Assembly (NCBI GenBank): GCA_041390125.1
Contig: JAWKQN010000010.1
Coordinates: 124,001 to 188,000, forward strand
DNA: 64,000 nt
Source: Gemmatimonadota bacterium
GTDB lineage: Bacteria; Gemmatimonadota; Gemmatimonadetes; Longimicrobiales; Gaopeijiaceae
Direction of reading: 5' to 3'
The position numbers were made by a program, and so were the translations under genes. Numbering within the stretch: position 1 is the stretch's first letter; each line of letters starts with the position of its first letter. The notes under the pieces were generated by a model. It saw nothing but the letters and a program-made list of their open reading frames with translations, was not told the origin of the DNA and ran no database searches. This document shows, one piece after another, positions 24,924-31,630 of this stretch.

Positions 24924-25393
24924 CGATCGACGAACGGGTATGCGCGGCTCCGGTCGAGCGCGCCTTCCGCATCGCCGCCGACGTGGAACGGTGGCCCGAC
25001 ATCCTCCCGCACTACCGGTGGGTGCGCTTCCGCTCCAAGGCAGGCTTCGGCGAAGGCATCGTGGAGATGGCGGCGTGGCGCCCGTTCGGGGCGTTCAACT
25101 ATCCCACCTGGTGGCTCTCCGAGATGACGCACGACCCCGAGCGCCACACGGTCTACTACAAGCACATCGGGGGGATCACCCGGGGGATGCGCGTCCAGTG
25201 GGAGGTGCGGCCCGCGGACGATGGACGCGGCACGCTGCTCCGCATCGTGCACGAATGGGAGGGTCCGGAGTGGCCCCTCATCGGCCGGTTCGCGGCCGAT
25301 GCCGTGATCGGTCCGCACTTCGTGCACGTCATCGCCTCGCGCACGCTCGCCGGCATCGCGCGCGCGGCCGAAGCGGACGGGAGCGCCACGTGA
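24917..25393 (+). CDS. SRPBCC/START-domain protein (COQ10- or cyclase-like)
   Basis: 158 residues from a GTG that overlaps the oxidoreductase stop, with GGAGG eight bases before it. The sequence begins VCAAPVERAFRIAADVERWPDILPHYRWVRF, the standard opening of polyketide-cyclase/COQ10 SRPBCC proteins, and continues through the long hydrophobic-cavity helix at the C-terminus (FAADAVIGPHFVHVIASRTLAGIA). Such proteins bind hydrophobic ligands or act as aromatase/cyclases for polyketide chains. The ketoacyl synthase next door makes the second role attractive. Cytoplasmic. Confidence 0.87.
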   Translation: MLTIDERVCAAPVERAFRIAADVERWPDILPHYRWVRFRSKAGFGEGIVEMAAWRPFGAFNYPTWWLSEMTHDPERHTVYYKHIGGITRGMRVQWEVRPADDGRGTLLRIVHEWEGPEWPLIGRFAADAVIGPHFVHVIASRTLAGIARAAEADGSAT

Positions 25394-26643
25394 GCCGCCG
25401 CGTGGTCGTCACCGGGATCGGGCCCATCACGGCCTCGGGCATCGGTCGGGCCGGGTTGGAGGAAGGGCTACGCGGCGGCCGCTCGCCCGTCGATCGCATC
25501 TCCCGCTTCGATCCCTCGCCCTTCCGCTCCCACATCGCCGCCGAGGTCCCCGACTTCGAGCCTACGCACCACATGGACGCGGCGCGCGCCAAGCGGCTCG
25601 ACCGGTTCGGCCAGTTCTCGATCGCGTCCGCGCGTCTCGCGCTGGAGGACGCTGCACTGGACGAGACGCGGCTGGACGGAGATCGCGTCGCCGTGCAGAT
25701 GGGTTCGGCGCTCGGCGGCGTCAGCCACGCGGAAGCGGAGCTGCAGAACTACCTCACGCGCGGTGTGCGGGGTGTGGACCCGCGCCTGGCGCTGACCGTC
25801 TTCGGCGGCGCCGCGTCGTGCAACGTCGCCATCGAGTTCGGATTCCGCGGCCCCAACTCCACCAACGCCATGAGCTGCGCATCGGGCACCATCGCCGTGG
25901 GCGAAGCGTGGCGGCTGATCAGGGACGGCAGTGCCGACGTCGCGCTGGCGGGAGGCATCGAAGCGCCCCTGTCGCCGCTGTCCTATGGGGCGTTCGCCAT
26001 CATCCGCGCCATGAGCACACGCAATGACGATCCCGCTCGCGCCTGTCGCCCCTTCGACGCCGCGCGCGACGGCTTCGTGATGGGCGAGGGCGCCTGCACG
26101 CTCGTGCTGGAGACGTTGGAACACGCGACCGCCCGCGGCGCGCGGATCCACGCCGAGATCCTCGGCTATGCCAACTCGAACGACGCGCATCACATGACGG
26201 CACCCCTGCCGGACGGCAGCCAGGCCGCGCGCGCCATGCGCATGGCGCTGGAACGCGCCGACGTCCGACCCGAGCAGATCGACTACGTGAACGCCCACGC
26301 ATCCTCCACCCCACTCAACGATTCGACCGAGTCGTTGGCCCTGCGCACGGTGTTCGGCGAACGCGCCGACGTCCTGCCGGTGAGTGGGACGAAGCCCTTC
26401 TACGGCCACGCGCTCGGCGCCTCCGGCGCGATCGAGACAGGGATCTGTTGCATGGCGCTCCAGAGCGGATGGATGCCCCCCACGCTCAACCTCGAGGAGC
26501 CCGGGGACGGCTGCGACCTGAACTACGTCTCGGGTGCCGGGCGTACCGCAGAGCTCCGGCATGTGCTCACCAACTCGTTCGGGTTCGGTGGGATCAACGC
26601 GTGCCTCGTGTTGGGTCGGGCCGCGGAGAACGGGGCCGCGTGA
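25390..26643 (+). CDS. Beta-ketoacyl-ACP synthase II-type
   Basis: 417 residues from a GTG overlapping the SRPBCC stop (GTGA). It has the KAS-II thiolase fold with the Cys-His-His triad intact: Cys163 in NAMSCASGT, His303 in NAHASSTPLND and His340 in YGHALGASG, plus Lys335. It condenses acyl-thioesters with malonyl-ACP. The active-site contexts SCASG and HASS differ a little from FabF (ACATG, HGTS), and no carrier protein, FabG or FabZ lies next to it, so a dedicated polyketide/lipid role rather than housekeeping FabF is likely (inference). Fourth of five overlapped genes. Confidence 0.93.
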   Translation: MSRRVVVTGIGPITASGIGRAGLEEGLRGGRSPVDRISRFDPSPFRSHIAAEVPDFEPTHHMDAARAKRLDRFGQFSIASARLALEDAALDETRLDGDRVAVQMGSALGGVSHAEAELQNYLTRGVRGVDPRLALTVFGGAASCNVAIEFGFRGPNSTNAMSCASGTIAVGEAWRLIRDGSADVALAGGIEAPLSPLSYGAFAIIRAMSTRNDDPARACRPFDAARDGFVMGEGACTLVLETLEHATARGARIHAEILGYANSNDAHHMTAPLPDGSQAARAMRMALERADVRPEQIDYVNAHASSTPLNDSTESLALRTVFGERADVLPVSGTKPFYGHALGASGAIETGICCMALQSGWMPPTLNLEEPGDGCDLNYVSGAGRTAELRHVLTNSFGFGGINACLVLGRAAENGAA

Positions 26644-27662
26644 CGCTGCTGGAAGGGCTCCTCCCCACCGCCCTCCTCGCCGGTCTCACGCTGGCGGCGG
26701 CGGCCGGGGTCGACCTCTACCTCACGCTGGGGCTGCTCGCGCTGGCGCCCGTCCTCGGGTTCGGGGAATGGCTGCCCGAGACGTTCCGCGCCGCCGTGGC
26801 GGCCCCCCTCCCCCTGGTGCTGGCCGTCGGCTTCTACGTCCTGGAGTTCGCGGCCGAGCGCTCCCGGCCGGTGCGCGTCTACTGGCACCTGCCCCAGACG
26901 GTGGTGCGTCCGATCGCCGCCGGCCTGCTCACCGCGTTGCTCCTGGACGGGGTCGCCGTCCCGGGCGGAGCGCTCGTCTGGAGCGTGCTCGCAGCGGGGA
27001 TCGCGCTGCTCGCCCACGACCTCAAGACCGGAGCCGGCATGCTGGGCTGGCTCTACGGCGTCGAGGCCCCGTCCGGCCTGCTCCTCTCCCTGGCCGAGGA
27101 CGTGGTCGCGATCGGGCTGGTGACCCTGGCCCTGGATGCCCCCGCGCTGTCCCTGGGGGTCACCCTGGCGGCGCTCGTCCTGGCCTGGGTGCTGACCCCC
27201 TCGCTGCTGACCGCGAGCCGTCTGGGCCGCTCGCTGGCGTGGAGCCGGTCCTGGGGCTCGCTGGTGCCCTTCCAGTGGACGGACGAGGGCGCGCTCGCTC
27301 CGGCCGTCCGCGAGATCCTGGCCGCGGTCGACCGCCCCTTCGGCAAGTCGCTCCGGGTGGCGGGCTGCGCCCGGCTGGAGAGCGGCCGACGCCGCTCGCT
27401 CCGCGCCGCCTGGCTGGTGTCGGGGGCGGACACCCCCCTGCTCCTGGTCCGGCGTGGGCGGCGCTCGCCCGTCCTGGAGGCCCTGCCGCTCACCCCGGCG
27501 GCCCGGCTGGAGTCGGAGGCCCTGTTCGTCCGGCTCCGGCTCCGCAGCCGTCCGTTCCTCGCCCTGGTCTTCCCCCGGGCCGGGCCGTCCCGTGACGCCC
27601 TGGAGGTCGAGGTGGAGCGGTGGGGCGTGGCGGCGGGGAACCCGTCGCTGGACCGAGTGTAA
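26640..27662 (+). CDS. DUF4126-type membrane protein
   Basis: 340 residues from a GTG that overlaps the ketoacyl-synthase stop. The first 200 residues hold about five or six hydrophobic segments (LLPTALLAGLTLAAAAGVDLYLTLGLLAL; ALVWSVLAAGIALLAHDLKTG; LAALVLAWVLTPSLL), as in DUF4126 membrane proteins with HDLKTG-like loops. The C-terminal 140 residues are soluble, with basic and Leu-rich strands. Function unknown. As the last gene of the operon it may export or anchor the product of the enzymes upstream, but that is inference. Confidence 0.8.
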   Translation: MTLLEGLLPTALLAGLTLAAAAGVDLYLTLGLLALAPVLGFGEWLPETFRAAVAAPLPLVLAVGFYVLEFAAERSRPVRVYWHLPQTVVRPIAAGLLTALLLDGVAVPGGALVWSVLAAGIALLAHDLKTGAGMLGWLYGVEAPSGLLLSLAEDVVAIGLVTLALDAPALSLGVTLAALVLAWVLTPSLLTASRLGRSLAWSRSWGSLVPFQWTDEGALAPAVREILAAVDRPFGKSLRVAGCARLESGRRRSLRAAWLVSGADTPLLLVRRGRRSPVLEALPLTPAARLESEALFVRLRLRSRPFLALVFPRAGPSRDALEVEVERWGVAAGNPSLDRV

Positions 27663-27855
27663 AGCGGCCCCTGGTATTTTTCCGGTAAACGGGATGAGTC
27701 GGGATCGCTCGGTCGGCGGATCTGGAACGGGTCCCCCCGTCGGTCCCTGGGAACATAGGATTTTCGAGACAGGACCCACCCAGCGGCACGCCCCCCCGCA
27801 GGGGGCACGGAAGCGCGCAGCAGCGCCTCCGTCGTCGCGCTGCCATCGCGGGTAA

Positions 27856-28728
27856 GTGCGCTCACGAATGTTCTCTTCGTCTCGTGGCCTCGACTCCTTC
27901 GATCAGTACCTCCAGGACGTCGAGAAATACCCCCTGATCCAGGATCCGGAGGAGGAGCGGGCGCTCGCGCGCCGCGCCCGGTCCGGAGACAAGGAGGCGG
28001 CGGAGCGTCTGGTCACCGCCAACCTCCGCTTCGTCATCTCCTACGTGAAGAAGTATCAGGGCCGCGGCCTGGGTCTGGCCGAGCTCGTCTGCATCGGGAA
28101 CGAGGGACTGCTCAAGGCGGTCAAGAAGTTCGATCCCGAGAAGGGCGTGAAGTTCATCAGCTACGCGGTCTGGTGGATCCGCCAGACGGTCCTGCAGGCC
28201 CTGGCCGAGCAGACCCGCTCGGTCCGCATCCCGCTGAACCAGAACAGCAACCTCGCCAAGCTCTCCCGCACGGACACGGCGCTCACCCAGGCGTTGGGCC
28301 GCACGCCCACCGACCAGGAGATCGCCGAGGAGATGGGCGAGCCGATCGACACCATCCGGGCCCTGCGGCGCGTCGCCGCCAGCGAGCTCTCGCTGGATGC
28401 GCCGATCGACCGGGGGGACCGCGACAGCGCCAGCTTCGGAGAGCGCTTCGCCGGTGCCGACGCCGAGGACATCGAGCAGGATGTGGAGGCCATCGCCCGG
28501 CGCGACTACATGGAGACCATGTTCGAGCGCTACCTCACCGAGCGTGAGCGGAAGATCCTCTACCTGTACTACGGGCTCGACGACGGCGAGGAGCGGACGC
28601 TGGAGGAGATCGGCTCGCTGCTGGGCGTGACCCGCGAGCGCATCCGCCAGATCCGCAACCGCGCCTTCGAGAAGCTCCGCGAAAGCCCCGACGGCGAATC
28701 GCTCTCCAACTTCTGGATGGCGTCCTAG
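27856..28728 (+). CDS. RNA polymerase sigma factor, SigA-like (second copy)
   Basis: 290 residues from GTG; an in-frame ATG four codons later (27868) is an equally plausible start. Region 1.2 is at about 13-40 (SFDQYLQDVEKYPLIQDPEEE), region 2 at 50-130 with NEGLLKAVKKFDPEKGVKF and SYAVWWIRQTVLQALAEQ, region 3 at 140-215, region 4 at 220-275 with TLEEIGSLLGVTRERIRQIRNRAFEKLR. Like the copy at 10560-11459 it lacks region 1.1. A difference from the consensus is ELVCIGNEGLL where most primary factors have a Gln-Glu or Asn-Glu pair before GN. The pattern ALAEQTRSVRIPLNQN resembles the primary factor of Bacteroidota-like groups. Monocistronic, followed by a hairpin. Confidence 0.93.
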   Translation: MRSRMFSSSRGLDSFDQYLQDVEKYPLIQDPEEERALARRARSGDKEAAERLVTANLRFVISYVKKYQGRGLGLAELVCIGNEGLLKAVKKFDPEKGVKFISYAVWWIRQTVLQALAEQTRSVRIPLNQNSNLAKLSRTDTALTQALGRTPTDQEIAEEMGEPIDTIRALRRVAASELSLDAPIDRGDRDSASFGERFAGADAEDIEQDVEAIARRDYMETMFERYLTERERKILYLYYGLDDGEERTLEEIGSLLGVTRERIRQIRNRAFEKLRESPDGESLSNFWMAS

Positions 28729-28752
28729 CCCGGGGACGCTCCACACCCCTGC

Positions 28753-28774
28753 GGCGCTCCGCGTCCGGAGCGCC
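28753..28774 (+). terminator. Hairpin after the second sigma-factor gene
   Basis: GGCGCTCCG pairs with CGGAGCGCC over a CGTC loop (9-bp stem), 25 bases past the stop. No T-run. Confidence 0.6.
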
Positions 28775-28923
28775 ACGGGCCCTGCCCCAGCATCCGCGAC
28801 CCGAGGATCCGCCACCCGCGCGTGGCGGCGGACCGGGCCGGGGAACGTCACCGGGGAGCGGGGTTTACGGTCCGGGCACGCGCAGTCGGCGTCCCCATCC
28901 CCGTCCTCCGGTTCCCGCGGCCC

Positions 28924-30948
28924 ATGCCCAGGCTCCCGCTCGCCCTGCTGCTCCTCGGAGTGGCGCTCCCGCCGCACCTGGGTGCGCAGGAAGGGTGGAA
29001 CACGCCGCGGGCGCTGGAGCTGGTGGCGCGGGCCCGCGCGCTCCGTCAGGCGGCCTCCCTGGACGCGACGTTCCAGAGCTACCGCGCCGATGCCCGTGGG
29101 TTCGTCTACTTCTACCTGGACCGCGAGGACACGGACGAGCGGGTCCTGGTGAAGACGGATCAGGTGGCTCTCGAGGTCTACTGGAAGGCGCCGGACAGCA
29201 CACGGCAGCGGATCGTGGGTCTGCGGGACGAGAAGACCCTGCCCACCAACATCCGCTACCATCTGGACCACCTCACCGTGGTGCAGGATGAGTTCGCCGA
29301 CGTGATCCGGCTCGGCGACGGGGACGAGGTGGCCGCGGTGACCCATCCCGTCGCACCCGACGCCGAAACGGTCTACGACTACCATCTGGCCGATTCGATC
29401 ACGTTGAGCTACGGGGGCGGCAGCGAGATCCGCGTCTACGAGATCGAGGTCAAGCCGAAGGACCTGGACGCGCCCGGCTTCCTGGGCAGCCTGTTCCTGT
29501 CGCGCGACAACGCGGCCATCGTGCGCATGAGCTTCACGTTCACCCCCTCGTCCTACGTGGACGAGTACCTGGACTACATCCGCATCTCGCTGGACAACTC
29601 GGTCTGGGACGAGCGCTGGTGGCTCCCCTACGAGCAGCGGGTGGAGCTGCGCCGCGAGGTCCCGTTCCTGGATTTCCCCGCGGGGAGCGTGATCCGCGGG
29701 CGCTACGAGATCCGCAACTACGCGTTCGACCCCGACCTCGATCCGCTGCTCTTCCGGGGACCGCGCGTGACGGCACTGCCGGAAGCCGCCCGGCGCGCGT
29801 TCGACTTCGAGCAGCCGCTGCACGCGCAGCTGGACGACGAAGGCCTCGGCACCCTGCCCGACCTGGCGGAGGTGCGGGCCCAGGCGGTGCGCCTGGCCGG
29901 CCGCCAGGCCATCAGCGGTCTGGCACCCAACCGCCTCTGGATCCCGTCCGCTTCGTCCGTGCTGCGCTACAACCGCGCCGAGGGGCTCGCCGTCGGGCTG
30001 GGGGCATCCCTCCAGCCGGCCGACGCCCTCACGCTCCGCGTCCACGGCGGGTGGTCCCTGGGCCGCGAGCGTCCCACGGCCACGCTGCGCCTGGAGGCCC
30101 CCGGACCGGGGCTCGTCGCAGACGCCTACCTGGGCCGCCTGCGCGACGTGGGTCCCCTCCCCGGCGCCAGCGGCGCCCTCAACACCGTGGGCGGCCTCGT
30201 GGCCGATCAGGACTGGCTGGACCCCTACGGGGCGGCCGGAGTGGCCGTGCGCTGGCAGCCGTCCCCGCCGGGGACGCCCGCCCGGCCCTGGGTGGCGCTG
30301 CGGTGGGAGCGGCAGCGCTCGTGGGTCAACAGCACCACGGGGTCTCCGGACGGGGCGCTGGGCGCAGGGCTGGGCCGGGCGGTCCGGCCCATCCGGGAGG
30401 GCGATGCCGTGCTCGTCGAGACCGGGGTGGCCTGGTCGCCCCGTCCGGACGTCACGCTCGACCCCACCGTCACGCTGGGCCGCCTGGACGGCACGACGTA
30501 CGGGACCGTCCTGCTGCGCGGGGAGGCCCGGCGGGAGTGGGTGGAGCGGGGCGTCCGCCTCCGCGTCGAGGGCACGGCCGGGTGGGCCTCGGCCGAGGCG
30601 CCGCCCCAGTCCCTCTTCCTCCTGGGCGGTCGGAGCACCCTTCCGGGCTACGTCTACCGGTCCTTCCTGGGGGACCGGCTCTGGCTCGTCCGGTCGGAGG
30701 CGTCCCGCACGCTGCGCGCCCCGTGGGTGCGCGTGGGGGGCACCTTCGCGTTGGGCGGGACGGCCCTCGGCTCCCACGCGGTGCCGGCCGGATGGCAGGC
30801 GGGGCCCACGGACGTCCCCACGGCGTCGGCGGGCGTCTTCGCCGAGCTCCTGTGGGACCTCCTGCGCATCGACCTCTCGCGCGGTCTGAACGGCGGTAGC
30901 TGGGCCCTGGAGGTGGGCGTCCAGCGCCGCTTCCATCCCTGGCTGTAG
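28924..30948 (+). CDS. Outer-membrane beta-barrel protein of unknown function
   Basis: 674 residues. The ATG at 28924 gives a signal peptide ending HLGAQ; an earlier in-frame start adds 34 residues without one. The N-terminal part (ALRQAASLDATFQSYRADARGFVYFYLDRED, then VYEIEVKPKD and FPAGSVIRGRYEIRNY) is periplasmic, and the C-terminal half alternates hydrophobic and polar residues in many strands (LRYNRAEGLAVGLGASLQ, SFLGDRLWLVRSEASRTLRAPWV) ending RRFHPWL, as in an outer-membrane barrel of the BamA or DUF5686 style. GGRSTLPGYVYRSFLGD recalls the lid-lock loop of Omp85 proteins. Function unknown; the gene stands alone. Confidence 0.78.
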   Translation: MPRLPLALLLLGVALPPHLGAQEGWNTPRALELVARARALRQAASLDATFQSYRADARGFVYFYLDREDTDERVLVKTDQVALEVYWKAPDSTRQRIVGLRDEKTLPTNIRYHLDHLTVVQDEFADVIRLGDGDEVAAVTHPVAPDAETVYDYHLADSITLSYGGGSEIRVYEIEVKPKDLDAPGFLGSLFLSRDNAAIVRMSFTFTPSSYVDEYLDYIRISLDNSVWDERWWLPYEQRVELRREVPFLDFPAGSVIRGRYEIRNYAFDPDLDPLLFRGPRVTALPEAARRAFDFEQPLHAQLDDEGLGTLPDLAEVRAQAVRLAGRQAISGLAPNRLWIPSASSVLRYNRAEGLAVGLGASLQPADALTLRVHGGWSLGRERPTATLRLEAPGPGLVADAYLGRLRDVGPLPGASGALNTVGGLVADQDWLDPYGAAGVAVRWQPSPPGTPARPWVALRWERQRSWVNSTTGSPDGALGAGLGRAVRPIREGDAVLVETGVAWSPRPDVTLDPTVTLGRLDGTTYGTVLLRGEARREWVERGVRLRVEGTAGWASAEAPPQSLFLLGGRSTLPGYVYRSFLGDRLWLVRSEASRTLRAPWVRVGGTFALGGTALGSHAVPAGWQAGPTDVPTASAGVFAELLWDLLRIDLSRGLNGGSWALEVGVQRRFHPWL

Positions 30949-31081
30949 TCCGCCGCGACACGACCCCGCGCGGGCATCCGGGGATGGACGCGGCGCGCCC
31001 GGGCTGGGAACGGCGCCGACCGACCGGCCCGGCGGCCGGAGACCGGCCACCGCGGTCCGGTCCGCCGGGCCGGGGGCGTCG

Positions 31082-31441
31082 TCAGGCCTCCTCGTCCGGC
31101 TCGCCCTCGCCCCCGTCCTCCCGCCGTGACAACAGCACCAGCTCGCGCACCATCACGTCCACCGTGGGGATGCGCACCCCCTCGCGCTCGTAGGAGTCGT
31201 ACTCGAGCCGGCCCTCCACGTAGATGCGGTCCCCCCGGTGGACGTGCTCCTGCGTCACCTCCGCGAGCCGATTCCAGAGGGTCAGCCGGTGCCACTCCGT
31301 GCGCTCCTCCTCCTCCCCCGTGTGGCGGCGATTGGTGGCGAGCGACAGGTGGGCGACCTTGGTCCCGCTGCGCGTGACCTGGATGTCCGGATCCCTCCCC
31401 ACGTTGCCCACCAGGATGACCTTGTTGACCGAGCGGCTCAT
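31082..31441 (-). CDS. ssb: Single-stranded DNA-binding protein
   Basis: 119 residues from the ATG at 31441 (MSRSVNKVILVGNVGRDP); 41 more codons are open upstream but do not look coding. The whole protein is one OB-fold (residues 1-105: VTRSGTKVAHLSLATN, TEWHRLTLWNRLAEV, GDRIYVEGRLEYDSYEREGVRIPTVDV). The C-terminal tail is very short and ends GEGEPDEEA: acidic but without the usual DDDIPF-type tip that recruits repair proteins. It lies downstream of and in the same direction as polA. Cytoplasmic; protects single-stranded DNA in replication and repair. Confidence 0.93.
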   Translation of the reverse strand: MSRSVNKVILVGNVGRDPDIQVTRSGTKVAHLSLATNRRHTGEEEERTEWHRLTLWNRLAEVTQEHVHRGDRIYVEGRLEYDSYEREGVRIPTVDVMVRELVLLSRREDGGEGEPDEEA

Positions 31442-31630
31442 GCGTACCTCCGGCCGCCGGAGCCCGGCCTCCGACGAAGCGAGTGGGACCGCCGGCGCGG
31501 GCGGCGGGGACGAATCCTCGCCGCCGTGGCTGGGCCTGGGGATGGAGCCGTGCGCCGGACGCACGCAGGCGTCACGGGTCCGCGGCGCGCGGCGCGCGGA
31601 TGGAAGCCGCCCGCGCGTCCCGCGCGGCGG

